A stretch of 50,182 bases of DNA, from positions 1 through 50,182 of the forward strand of contig PDZS01000032.1 of the NCBI GenBank assembly GCA_002753225.1, read 5' to 3'. The DNA comes from Deltaproteobacteria bacterium YD0425bin51 (GTDB lineage: Bacteria > Desulfobacterota > Desulfobacteria > Desulfobacterales > YD0425bin51). The position numbers and the translations under genes are program-made. Positions 7,588 through 15,680 of this stretch are shown piece after piece (within the stretch, counting starts at the first letter, position 1; every line of letters starts with the position of its first letter). The notes beneath the pieces were generated by a model, which saw only the letters and a list, made by a program, of their open reading frames with translations, had not been told where the DNA came from and made no database searches.

Positions 7588-9660
7588 TTAAAATCTTTGG
7601 TAGCAATGTATTTTAGCGCCATTATTCCGCTTTACTACTGGTTTCCATCCTAATCTTTTCATTATAAATCCTATCCGTGTCTGAATTGACTTATTATGTT
7701 TTTCAACAGTAAAGTTCAATGCTTGAGTCAAAATATTGTATATTGTTACTTCAAAAGGGTGATGTTCTAATAATAACCATTCGGCGATCATCTCTTCCCA
7801 TAAATCGCCAATATAGCTTGCTTCCTGATGCTCTTCTGCGTCTGGGATTTCCCACCATCTGTCTGTGTTTTTAACAATTTGAACTGCTTCAGCCCATAGT
7901 TGGTCTTTAATTTTGGCAATCTCAACAGTATCAATTTTTTTTGTAACTTTAATAGGTAAAAATCTTCTTGCTCCTGAGGGATCAGTTTGCCATGAAGAAT
8001 TATTAGTGCCGCCTACGAATATACATTTACGGGGGTGTTTAATATGAGACTTGCCCCACATACCACGATAATTATCATTTGCCATGGTGATTATCTGTTT
8101 AATTCTTGTTGTTTCAGCCCTAGAAAATTGATCTAACTCTCCAAAATCAGCGCACCAAATTCCTTGCAATCCTATAAAAAAATCTTTTGTATTTAAAGAG
8201 TCTGTAATTTCAGCATGCCATGGAGAAAAAAGAATATTCCATATCTGAGTCTTTCCAATACCTTGATACCCTTCTAAAATTGTCATGGTATCTACCTTAC
8301 ATCCCGGTTTTTGAATACGAAGCACTGCCGATATAAACAATGCTCTACTTGTGGCAGTATGATATTGGTCGTTTTGAGTTCCACAGTATTTATGAAAAAA
8401 TGTATTGATTCTTGATACTCCATCCCATGTAAGAGATTGCAGATATTCTTGCACTGGATTGAATTTATATTTTTTTGAAATACACGAAATGGTTTCCACA
8501 ACGTCCTGAGTTGTTATTTTATCTGTGATTCCTGAATATTTTTCAAGTTCTGCGCAGATATTGACATATATATGATCATCTATATCAACGCCATCCAAAG
8601 CGTCCCGTTCAGAAAATGTATTAAATTTAATTCTTCCTTTGAATTGTTCATGGTGTTCTAGAAACAAAAGCAAATTATGTTTTCGGCATGGGATACTTTG
8701 GGTTCCATCCGATTTATTCTTGACGATCAAATCCGCTCTCCAAGATTCATTATTATTTGCCATTACAACTTGTTTAACTACATCTAAACCTTTGGCTGTA
8801 TGCAAATCGTTAAAATCATTTACTTTGTGGCCAGGCAACAGGATACTCCCGCTGCAAATTTGAGCTGCTTCTTCGGCATTTTTTCGGCCTGTTTCGTCAT
8901 CGTCTGCACAAATGATTATTTTTGCTGTAGCGTTTTGTTGGCGGATTATTCGGGCGACTGCTATGATATTCCCTGCTGAAAATGCTACTACAACAGTATA
9001 TCCTGTAGCCTGCCGTAAACTTTGCGCTGTAGCGATTCCCTCAGCTACAAGTATCGTTTCAGCGTTACTTATTTCCCCCAAGATATGAAAAGCTTGGGCA
9101 GATTGCCCGTGAGGCATGAATAATTTATTGCCTGATTCGGGTATGATTTGGAGACTGACTATTTTCCCATTTGCATTTTTCATGGGTACAATCAATCCAT
9201 GTATTTGCCAGTCTTTTTCAAATCCAAACATTTTTGATGATATTCCGGATACAGCCTTGACACCTTCAGGACATTCTATGCCTTTTCTCTCAAGATATGC
9301 GCTGTATGTTATTTTTTGGTCAGATTGTTCATAAATTCTATTTGCTCTTATGGCGGATTGTTCTCTATTCTTTTTTTCATATTCCAGAGCCTCCTTTTTT
9401 TTGTTTTCAATTTCCTTGATTTCGTCATCAGTCAGACGGCGTCCTGTGCCATTTGACCATTTATGTGTTTTCCCATCACGCCATGATCCAAACATGGCAG
9501 CTTTTCCCTTATCGTCATCATGTGCGACATACCAGCCATCTTTGCTATTTCTTTTTTGATGGTCGGTAGGGAAACGATGTAGGTGTCCATCCCAAAGAAT
9601 GGCTTCGGGCGGGGTGTATCCTGCATCAATAATAGCTTTTTCTAAAGATGTTATGATCAT
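7588..9660 (-). CDS. Toprim primase fused to VirE/VapE-type helicase (phage replication protein)
   Basis: About 690 residues from the ATG at 9660. The frame stays open to 9876, but that part overlaps the helicase gene and contains a tandem repeat (NADTVLRRHR/NTDTILRRHP), so it is unlikely to be translated as this protein. Domain order: an N-terminal primase-associated region (WDGHLHRFPTD, MFGSWRDGKTHKWSNG), then a Toprim domain (TILVAEGIATAQSL, IIICADDDETGRKNAEEA), then a VirE-family AAA+ helicase with P-loop GYQGIGKT and Walker B-like GIWCADFGELD. It probably primes and unwinds prophage DNA. The repeats immediately downstream may be its target. Confidence 0.85.
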   Translation of the reverse strand: MIITSLEKAIIDAGYTPPEAILWDGHLHRFPTDHQKRNSKDGWYVAHDDDKGKAAMFGSWRDGKTHKWSNGTGRRLTDDEIKEIENKKKEALEYEKKNREQSAIRANRIYEQSDQKITYSAYLERKGIECPEGVKAVSGISSKMFGFEKDWQIHGLIVPMKNANGKIVSLQIIPESGNKLFMPHGQSAQAFHILGEISNAETILVAEGIATAQSLRQATGYTVVVAFSAGNIIAVARIIRQQNATAKIIICADDDETGRKNAEEAAQICSGSILLPGHKVNDFNDLHTAKGLDVVKQVVMANNNESWRADLIVKNKSDGTQSIPCRKHNLLLFLEHHEQFKGRIKFNTFSERDALDGVDIDDHIYVNICAELEKYSGITDKITTQDVVETISCISKKYKFNPVQEYLQSLTWDGVSRINTFFHKYCGTQNDQYHTATSRALFISAVLRIQKPGCKVDTMTILEGYQGIGKTQIWNILFSPWHAEITDSLNTKDFFIGLQGIWCADFGELDQFSRAETTRIKQIITMANDNYRGMWGKSHIKHPRKCIFVGGTNNSSWQTDPSGARRFLPIKVTKKIDTVEIAKIKDQLWAEAVQIVKNTDRWWEIPDAEEHQEASYIGDLWEEMIAEWLLLEHHPFEVTIYNILTQALNFTVEKHNKSIQTRIGFIMKRLGWKPVVKRNNGAKIHCYQRF

Positions 9661-9751
9661 ATTGTTTCCATAAATTGTATGACAATCAGGGTGTCTCCGC
9701 AGTATGGTATCTGTATTAACACGATGTCGCCGTAGTACGGTGTCTGCATTG

Positions 9752-11377
9752 TCATGCTTGTACTCTCCACCAATCAGCAGTATGTCGAGGCAATGCCGCT
9801 CTAATGGTACTCTCGTCATAATTTTTACGCATCTGCCAATAAGCCCATCCGCGCTTATAACCTTTTTGACGGGCAAGGTTTATGAGTATTTTGTATTCAT
9901 TGTTGATTAAGACTTTTTGCGGGATTGCATCTCCCATTTCTATCAACTGATCATTAGTACTATCAGGGATAGTTTTGTCTTTGTTCTCAGTGATGTGGAC
10001 ATCATCTTCATAATTTGCATTACACGCTGGACATGATGCTGATGATTGATAAGCAACCTCATCAATCACACGCACAGTTGTTTTAAGTTTAAAAACAGCG
10101 TTGCAGATTTTACAATTTAATGATCCGCATCCTGGACACACAGCAGCAGCACGGTCATTTTTTCCTGATCGTAATATTAACTGTGCGTTTTTTTTGTACT
10201 CGTCTTTTATGTCCGGCTGCATTTCAGCAACCCATAAAGACGGTTTTACTTCATATGCCATTTGACAGGCTTGACAGACGGCCAGACTGCTTATGTTTTT
10301 ATTACGCCTTTTAGCCATGCCCTCCAGAGTCCATTCCCTGTGGAGGGCGGGGTGACCAAAAGATTGGCAGACACCAGCATGATCTAAAAGCAGTGCCTCT
10401 TTTTTGCAGGATGCGGGTCTCATTACCCTTCCTGCTGCCTGCAAGTATAGACTGATGCTTTGTGTGGGTCTTGCCATGATAATACATTCAAGCTCAGGCA
10501 TGTCGAAGCCTTCAACTAATACATATACATTAACTACAATAGTTATGAAACCTGCTCTCCAATCAGTAATAATAGAGTCTCTTTCTTTGATAGGAGTTTT
10601 TCCAGATATCATAGCTGTGGATACACCATTTTTAATAAATTCTTGTACAATATGTTTGCCATGTTCTATATTAACAGCGAAAACAGCAGTTTTTTTCCCT
10701 TTAGCCAATCTTTTCCAGTTTTCAATAATATTTCCAACAAGCTTTGGTTTGTCCATTGCTTCAGCTAATTCAGATTCGTCATAATCGCCATTACGTGATT
10801 TGATTCCCTTCAAGTCAGGCATGGGTCCGATATAGCATTTAGGTTTAATTAAATAACCTTGCTCAATCAGATTAGGAACTGTTTCTACTACTACGATATC
10901 ATTAAAGATATCGTCAAGTCCTTTGCCATCGAGTCTTTCAGGGGTAGCTGTAAGTCCAAGAACAACGGCATTGGGGTAATTAGCAATGATAGATAGGTAT
11001 GATTTTGATTTGGCTCTATGTGCCTCATCTATAAAAATCAGGTCAGCAGGTGGTAATTCTCTACGGATTACAGTTTGAATGCTTGCGACTTGGACAGGAG
11101 AGTCCCAATAATTTAAGCGATTTTTCGACATAATGACGCCAAAATTAAGTATACCTGCGTCCTTTAATTTTTCGCAACACTGGTCAATAAGTTCACGCCT
11201 GTGTGCCATAAATAGGACTCGCTTTCCTTTTGCGACTGCTAATTGGATTATGCCTGTTGCTATAATCGTCTTGCCACTACCTGTTGGAGCATTAAGCAGG
11301 ATGCTTTTTTTCCCGGAAGCGATTTTTTCCCGCGCTGTTTGGATAGCTGATTCCTGATATGGTCTAAAATTAATCAT
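9752..11377 (-). CDS. SF2 DEAH-type helicase with C-terminal zinc-binding cysteines
   Basis: A 541-residue helicase. Motif I is LNAPTGSGKT (about residues 28-37), motif II DEAH (about 118), motif III LTATPERLDG (about 138-147) and motif VI AAGRVMRP (about 313-320). After the helicase core come three cysteine pairs (CQACQ, CPGCGSLNCKIC, CPACNANYED), which look like zinc ribbons for DNA binding. This is the phage 'type III restriction-like' helicase group, such as T5 D10-like proteins, often found in replication or recombination modules. It is just upstream of the primase and is probably co-transcribed. No nuclease domain is evident. Confidence 0.88.
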   Translation of the reverse strand: MINFRPYQESAIQTAREKIASGKKSILLNAPTGSGKTIIATGIIQLAVAKGKRVLFMAHRRELIDQCCEKLKDAGILNFGVIMSKNRLNYWDSPVQVASIQTVIRRELPPADLIFIDEAHRAKSKSYLSIIANYPNAVVLGLTATPERLDGKGLDDIFNDIVVVETVPNLIEQGYLIKPKCYIGPMPDLKGIKSRNGDYDESELAEAMDKPKLVGNIIENWKRLAKGKKTAVFAVNIEHGKHIVQEFIKNGVSTAMISGKTPIKERDSIITDWRAGFITIVVNVYVLVEGFDMPELECIIMARPTQSISLYLQAAGRVMRPASCKKEALLLDHAGVCQSFGHPALHREWTLEGMAKRRNKNISSLAVCQACQMAYEVKPSLWVAEMQPDIKDEYKKNAQLILRSGKNDRAAAVCPGCGSLNCKICNAVFKLKTTVRVIDEVAYQSSASCPACNANYEDDVHITENKDKTIPDSTNDQLIEMGDAIPQKVLINNEYKILINLARQKGYKRGWAYWQMRKNYDESTIRAALPRHTADWWRVQA

Positions 11378-11533
11378 CTTTCCACACTAAACTCTCTTTA
11401 AACATTTTCTTGATTTTATTTTGCATAATTATTAACTTAAAATTAAGAATTGATTTAAAGTTAAAATTAATGCTAATTGTAATTGCCTTTAGCATAGGGT
11501 TTGAATCTGCCAAGATTCTTTAAACCTGTTTTT

Positions 11534-11722
11534 TTATACAGGCAGTTTTGTTTTTTTAGCTAGCTCTGGATGCGCTTTTAGATAAACATCCCTTACTCGT
11601 GGGCTTATATGCTCTATTGGAGCATCTCCAGATTGTTTTGATGCCTCAATGGCTCTTTCTATTGAGGTGGTAAATCTTTTTTTATTTTTTATTAAGTTTA
11701 TATATTTTTCTTCTTTGTTCAT
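11534..11722 (-). CDS. Small prophage protein, unknown
   Basis: A 62-residue basic protein (MNKEEKYINLIKNKKRFTTS ... HPELAKKTKLPV) encoded divergently from an HTH regulator, with a palindromic operator-like site between the two starts. Downstream, at about 11518-11545, a CCTGTAT/ACAGG hairpin with a run of A or T bases could terminate transcription. No recognisable domain. Its position first in the leftward early operon suggests a small regulator or replication accessory protein. The ribosome binding site is weak, so the reality of the gene is only moderately supported. Confidence 0.45.
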   Translation of the reverse strand: MNKEEKYINLIKNKKRFTTSIERAIEASKQSGDAPIEHISPRVRDVYLKAHPELAKKTKLPV

Positions 11723-11730
11723 GGTTAAAT

Positions 11731-11752
11731 TTTGTCATCATTTGCTGACTAC
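11731..11752. promoter_or_regulatory. Operator-like site between divergent genes
   Basis: The sequence TTTGTCATCATTTGCTGAC matches, with a few changes, the perfect palindrome at 12124-12145 (half-site TTTGCCATCA). It lies between the start of the leftward 62-residue gene and the start of the rightward HTH gene. It is well placed for autoregulation by that HTH protein. Confidence 0.4.
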
Positions 11753-11765
11753 TGTCAAGAATAAA

Positions 11766-12071
11766 ATGGATGAAAGATTAAAAAAAATTATTAATGAAAG
11801 TGGGCTGACCCAGCAAAAACTTTCAGAGTTAACAGGTATTAAACGTAGCTATATAGGCATGTTAGCTTGCGGAAAACGTACACCTAAAAAAGAAACAATC
11901 ATTAAAATATTACATGCCATTGGAAAAAAGGAAGATGATTACTTTTTAGAAGATAATGAAAGTAAATTATTAACAATCTTAAAAAGAGAAAACATTAAAA
12001 CTCCTGAAGAATTAGAAACTATTATTACCCTCTATAAGCAAATTAAAACCACCCTTTTAATTCAAAAATAA
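11766..12071 (+). CDS. XRE-family HTH regulator
   Basis: A 101-residue protein starting MDERLKKIINESGLTQQKLS. It contains a complete XRE/Cro-type helix-turn-helix (LTQQKLSELTGIKRSYIGMLACGKRTPKKETIIKILHAI, about residues 14-53) followed by a short helical tail that may dimerise. The frame is open upstream to 11649, but that part lies within the divergent gene, so the ATG at 11766 is preferred. Palindromic sites flank the gene on both sides (11731 and 12124). It is probably a prophage repressor or Cro-like switch protein controlling the divergent leftward replication operon. Confidence 0.8.
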   Translation: MDERLKKIINESGLTQQKLSELTGIKRSYIGMLACGKRTPKKETIIKILHAIGKKEDDYFLEDNESKLLTILKRENIKTPEELETIITLYKQIKTTLLIQK

Positions 12072-12123
12072 GCAGTCTATAGCATTATTCCTGTAATTTA
12101 AACGTGTTAATATTTTTATTGAC

Positions 12124-12145
12124 TTTGCCATCAAATGATGGCAAA
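12124..12145. promoter_or_regulatory. Perfect 10-bp palindromic operator
   Basis: Half-site TTTGCCATCA, then AA, then its exact reverse complement TGATGGCAAA. It lies 53 bases after the HTH gene stop and just before the GC-rich structured region. A related copy sits at 11731-11752, and single half-sites like TATGGCAAA occur twice at 20577-20599. Typical of a dimeric phage repressor site. Confidence 0.55.
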
Positions 12146-12175
12146 ATACTTCCCATCAAAATAAGAAATCGCACA

Positions 12176-12485
12176 TTTCAACCGAACTCCCACCCGTAAG
12201 CCGAGAGGCTGAAAACTGCGGAGGGTTGAAGCGTGAGAGCGAGCGAATCGAAGCCAGATCGCAAGATTGCAACGTGGCGTAGGGATCGCAAGCAGCTTAG
12301 CAGCCTTAATTTAGCCTTAAAAATTTTAATAGAACTAACAATCATAGCACTTTGGCAACCCAACCCCTTTGTTTCATAGGGGGGCGTGGCTAACAGCCTG
12401 CGAAGCTAATGGCTGTAATTCCTGTGCTCGGAAGAATCGACAGTCCGTGCAGGTACAAGAAAAATCTTGTCATTTTTAGCTACTT
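12176..12485 (+). ncRNA. GC-rich structured RNA candidate in the prophage regulatory region
   Basis: This roughly 300-base island is clearly richer in G+C than its surroundings and has no credible gene. On the + strand it folds into many hairpins. TTCAACC (about 12177) pairs with GGTTGAA, enclosing CTCC/GGAG and an AGCC-GAGA-GGCT hairpin. Then come ATC-GCAA-GAT, CAGCC/GGCTG (about 12397-12416), CCTG/CAGG around 12421-12453, and a final ACAAGA-AAAA-TCTTGT stem followed by CATTTTTAG. Two loops are GNRA tetraloops, which marks the + strand as the RNA sense. It may be a large phage ncRNA. I could not match it to a known class. Confidence 0.5.
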
Positions 12486-12575
12486 CCCTTATTATTACTA
12501 TGGATTTAGCTGTAATAGCGATTACTATTCATAATTGCGCTGATTTTTGCCCCAATTTTGTTTATGAGTTCGAAT

Positions 12576-12785
12576 CTATCTGTTTACTGAAGAAATACTT
12601 TTTAGCTCAATCCATGGATCACCAAACTCTTCAGGATAGAGAAATTTACGTCTATCAACCTTAAAAATTATTTCTAGCTTTCTGGCTAGTTTTGGCGATG
12701 GTCTTCGCCTTTTTAAAGAAATGTCACTTAGATACTTTGAAGTGACATCTACTTTTTGCGCTATTTCAACTAGAGATTTTTTCAT
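12576..12785 (-). CDS. Small XRE/HTH regulator
   Basis: A 69-residue protein beginning MKKSLVEIAQKVDVTSKYLS, with an HTH of XRE type (AQKVDVTSKYLSDISLKRRRPSPKLARKLEIIF, about residues 9-41). The recognition region resembles that of the divergent regulator starting at 12898 (ITPKYLSDITKGRRKAS), so the two probably recognise related sites and compete, as CI and Cro do. It is divergent from that gene across a 112-base AT-rich region containing TTGTTATATAA at 12806-12816. The protein is short, but the HTH is complete. Confidence 0.65.
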   Translation of the reverse strand: MKKSLVEIAQKVDVTSKYLSDISLKRRRPSPKLARKLEIIFKVDRRKFLYPEEFGDPWIELKSISSVNR

Positions 12786-12897
12786 GAAAATTAAAGTAGC
12801 ACAACTTGTTATATAAAATCAATAAAAAAGATAACAATGAGATAAAAAACTGATTTAATTTAACCAAATTTAAAAGATTATATAAAAAAATAAAGCG

Positions 12898-13410
12898 ATG
12901 AGATATTCAATTTATGATAAATGGTTTTTAGCCTTTCTTAAAAAGCTAAAACAATCAGAAAGGGGTACACAGGCTCAAATTGCCAAAAGAGCTAATATTA
13001 CCCCCAAATATTTAAGTGATATAACTAAAGGACGCCGTAAGGCTTCGCAAGAATTACAAGAAAAATTATCCCTTGCACTAGGATATAGTTTTGGAGAATT
13101 AATGACTATGGGAGATTCTTTAATAGAAAAAGAAGTAGAACCTTTTCCTGATTATGATAAAATTATGAGGTTGCCTCTTAAAGAGAGAGTTTGGGCAATT
13201 GTAAGAAAAGCAGCCGAAAAATATGAAGTTACAGGTTTTATGTCAGCTTTTGGTGATGAACGTCTTAGGAATAAACATCCTTGGGTTCAGGACTATAGCA
13301 CTGGAAAGATAAATGAAGAAGATATTTATAACTTTGCATCAGAATTTTTTAGAGAAAGGGTTGAGTTAATAATTCAAAAAGAACTTGAGATAAGAAGTGC
13401 CAAAGAGTAG
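12898..13410 (+). CDS. HTH-domain phage repressor-like regulator
   Basis: A 170-residue protein with an N-terminal XRE-type HTH (ERGTQAQIAKRANITPKYLSDITKGRRKASQELQEKLSLAL, about residues 20-60) and a C-terminal helical region without the Ser/Lys autoprotease motif of LexA/CI. It therefore cannot self-cleave like lambda CI, and inactivation by the neighbouring ImmA/IrrE-like protease is a plausible alternative. It faces that protease gene convergently, 44 bases away. The divergent partner is the 69-residue HTH protein. No clear ribosome binding site precedes its ATG at 12898, which may mean weak or leaderless translation. Confidence 0.75.
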   Translation: MRYSIYDKWFLAFLKKLKQSERGTQAQIAKRANITPKYLSDITKGRRKASQELQEKLSLALGYSFGELMTMGDSLIEKEVEPFPDYDKIMRLPLKERVWAIVRKAAEKYEVTGFMSAFGDERLRNKHPWVQDYSTGKINEEDIYNFASEFFRERVELIIQKELEIRSAKE

Positions 13411-13454
13411 TTTTTAAAGTTACATATTAATTATTCCATTATGTGAATAAAATC

Positions 13455-13973
13455 TTAAACCTTATTTTTATTTATTGGATATTTTCTTTCCAATGCCTTT
13501 AAAATCCGTAACCTACCATTACAAATTTTATATGCTTCATCATGAGTCATATCACAATTAGATACATAATTATATAATTCCTCTATACATAATTCACCAT
13601 AACGCTTAATTCTCTCAAGTTCAGGAGTTGGTAACCAAAACAAAAAGCCGACAATTCCAGCGTCTTTTTCGTCACCATTTTTAGCGAACATGTTAAATGG
13701 GGTTATTTCTTTATTGAGATTATGGTTTAGTAAAACATGACCCACTTCATGTCCTAGCGATAAGACTAAATTGGTTTCTGCTTGTTGAGGATTATAAAAA
13801 ATATATCTTTTGTCTTTATACTTTACAATATAGGCATAAGTAGATGATAAATCTTTTATGCAATGAATTTTAAAATTATCCTTTACAAAATCAATTAATT
13901 GCCTCGAAGAAAAACCATCCCTATTAAAATCTGGATGCTGCTTCTCAATTTCTAAAATAGAATTGTATAGCAT
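13455..13973 (-). CDS. ImmA/IrrE-like zinc metallopeptidase
   Basis: A 172-residue protein with the zinc-protease motif HEVGH at about residues 75-79, within LVLSLGHEVGHVLLNH. This is the signature of the ImmA/IrrE (DUF955) family, whose prophage members degrade HTH repressors during induction. The N-terminal part (DGFSSRQLIDFVKDNFKIHC) and the YIFYNPQQ strand before the HExxH fit this fold. It sits beside an HTH repressor lacking an autocleavage domain, the classic immA/immR arrangement, although here the genes are convergent. Upstream of it lie the palindromic operators at 14119-14158. Confidence 0.85.
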   Translation of the reverse strand: MLYNSILEIEKQHPDFNRDGFSSRQLIDFVKDNFKIHCIKDLSSTYAYIVKYKDKRYIFYNPQQAETNLVLSLGHEVGHVLLNHNLNKEITPFNMFAKNGDEKDAGIVGFLFWLPTPELERIKRYGELCIEELYNYVSNCDMTHDEAYKICNGRLRILKALERKYPINKNKV

Positions 13974-14118
13974 ATTTTTTTTCCAAAGTTGAATTGGTTT
14001 ATTGTGTATTTAACGACTTTAAATAAAAAGAAAAAAATCGCAAGAACTATTAATTGCTAAAAAAGAATTATATTATAAAATCAGTAGGTTAATAAATTAT
14101 TTTTCAATATTTAATTTT

Positions 14119-14158
14119 TGTTATATATTTTTATTGATTTATATAACAAAATGTTATA
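14119..14158. promoter_or_regulatory. Inverted operator repeats in the recombination-operon promoter region
   Basis: TTGTTATATA (14119-14128) and TATATAACAA (about 14140-14150) form a perfect 10-bp inverted repeat with a 12-base spacer. The right half also forms TATAACA-AAA-TGTTATA (14142-14158). The same word TTGTTATATAA occurs at 12806-12816 between the two divergent HTH genes. This shared site suggests one repressor controls both promoters. Confidence 0.5.
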
Positions 14159-14159
14159 G

Positions 14160-14436
14160 TATGTTTATATAATAATTAAGCATCAATATTCGCAAAGCAA
14201 TCGTGCAGAGATGTAAGACTAAAGTGGGTTGGTGTAAGATTAGTAGAAACTTAACTGTGCCACGCGTTTAAGCGGCAGAGCCAAAGTGACGCTGGATAGC
14301 GGTTAGAAAACTGTAAGAAAGCAACATAATCAAAAAAAATTGATAATTTCCTGACCCAGCATGAAAGGGGGAAACAAGGCAAAAAAATTCTCTTTAAAAA
14401 ATTAAAAAGAACGATGAGAGCTAATAAGGAGACATT
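14160..14436 (+). other. Long leader of the recombination operon, possibly structured
   Basis: No gene is visible in these 277 bases upstream of the 408-residue protein, apart from the AAGGAG ribosome binding site at 14427-14432. The central 14200-14320 stretch is richer in G+C and contains short stems such as CGCT-GGAT-AGCG (about 14292-14303). The word TGTAAGA occurs three times in the leader. It may be a regulatory leader or a small RNA, but no known class fits and the helices are short. It seems too long for a simple 5' UTR. Confidence 0.3.
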
Positions 14437-15663
14437 ATGTTAAAACCACAAGATGGGAATAGTTTGTTAACGCTACAAGCTATTATAAGCAAAATTGAGC
14501 CTCATTTTAAAGAAGAGGCAAAAGCATTACAATTTTATGTAAAAAAAGATGTTGTAGCACTTGGAACAGATGAGGCTTTCGCCCTTCGAGATCAGTCTGG
14601 CGAAATAAGAGCTTTTAGACAATCAATATTTTTATCTCTTAAAAATGGCACATTGGTGCAACCTGTACCTGGAAGTCCTTATGTGATATCTGCACAGGGA
14701 TATGAAGTATGGGCAGAGGCAGTGGGAGCAAATGTAATATTCCCGAAAGAAGTTCTTGTTGATGGAGAATGGCAACAAAATCCAGCAGTAATTAGAGATG
14801 AAAAAAATCGTAGAATTCTGTACATTTATGCAAGGGCAGTGGCATTCAGGTATTCATCAAAAGGATTACCGATGGTATCAGACTGGACAACTATTTTTGA
14901 TATAAATACCTATCGTTTAATAGACCTTTTAGGAAAAGCAAAAAAATACCCTCAAGCCTTTATACTATTACCTATGGAAATGGTAACACCAAAAGAAGAT
15001 GGAACATGGGCAAAGTACCCCTTTGATGAAAGTACTAATTTATGGGTCAATACAGCGCATGAAGAAGCGTTGACTTGGTATGCACAAATTTTAAATAGAG
15101 AAAAGAAAGCAATTGACTTTGCCCAAACATTTGCAAAACGAAATTCTTTGAAGCATCTGTCAGGTTTACAAAAAGCCTCTTCTGATGAATGGGTTATACC
15201 TGTTATTTGCTGGAGACCGACTAACGGCAACATAATAAAATGGGATGCTACAAGATATATTCAGCTTCAAAACAGAGTTGGAAGATTGATTGAAGGTAAC
15301 GGACAGGATTTTGAAGAATTTAAAGAACATTTTGATAATATGCCTAAAACTTCTGGAACAGAAAGAGTATCAGATGATGAAGGTGTTGAAGTCATAGGAG
15401 GAGAAATAGATCCAGAATCTAATAATCTTGAAGTCATTAAAGAGAATGGAAACGTAAATGGGAATACAAATAATGGAAACAATAAATTTTCAGATGAAGA
15501 AATAAAAATTTTAAAAAATTTCGCAACTGCAAAGAAGTCATTCCAGAATGAATATCAAGAAGCATGCAGAAAATTAAATTTGAAACCTAATCAGAATCAT
15601 ACACCTCAAGAAGCTGAAAAAATCATGAAAACCATAAATGAAATATTGGATTCATCATTTTAA
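14437..15663 (+). CDS. Putative phage recombination protein (single-strand annealing candidate)
   Basis: A 408-residue protein with an AAGGAG ribosome binding site 6 bases before ATG. The first 280 residues are compact and conserved-looking (IYARAVAFRYSSKGLPMVSDWT, LWVNTAHEEALTWYAQILNREKKAIDFAQTFAKRNSLKHLSGL). The tail (about 290-345) is acidic and Asn/Gly-rich, and a helical C-terminal tip follows. The 'ARAVAF ... EEAL.WYAQILNREKKAIDFAQ..AKRNSLKH' region is reminiscent of RecT/Red-beta-type annealing proteins, and the gene heads an operon with an SMC-like ATPase and a UvrD helicase. The annealing role is inference. No nuclease motif is seen. Confidence 0.45.
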   Translation: MLKPQDGNSLLTLQAIISKIEPHFKEEAKALQFYVKKDVVALGTDEAFALRDQSGEIRAFRQSIFLSLKNGTLVQPVPGSPYVISAQGYEVWAEAVGANVIFPKEVLVDGEWQQNPAVIRDEKNRRILYIYARAVAFRYSSKGLPMVSDWTTIFDINTYRLIDLLGKAKKYPQAFILLPMEMVTPKEDGTWAKYPFDESTNLWVNTAHEEALTWYAQILNREKKAIDFAQTFAKRNSLKHLSGLQKASSDEWVIPVICWRPTNGNIIKWDATRYIQLQNRVGRLIEGNGQDFEEFKEHFDNMPKTSGTERVSDDEGVEVIGGEIDPESNNLEVIKENGNVNGNTNNGNNKFSDEEIKILKNFATAKKSFQNEYQEACRKLNLKPNQNHTPQEAEKIMKTINEILDSSF

Positions 15664-15680
15664 AAAAAGGAGGGGAAAAA

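Noticed and set aside
12178..12363. Minus-strand frame of 61 codons in the GC-rich island
   Set aside because: No start signal and low-complexity Leu/Ser content; the region folds as RNA on the + strand instead.
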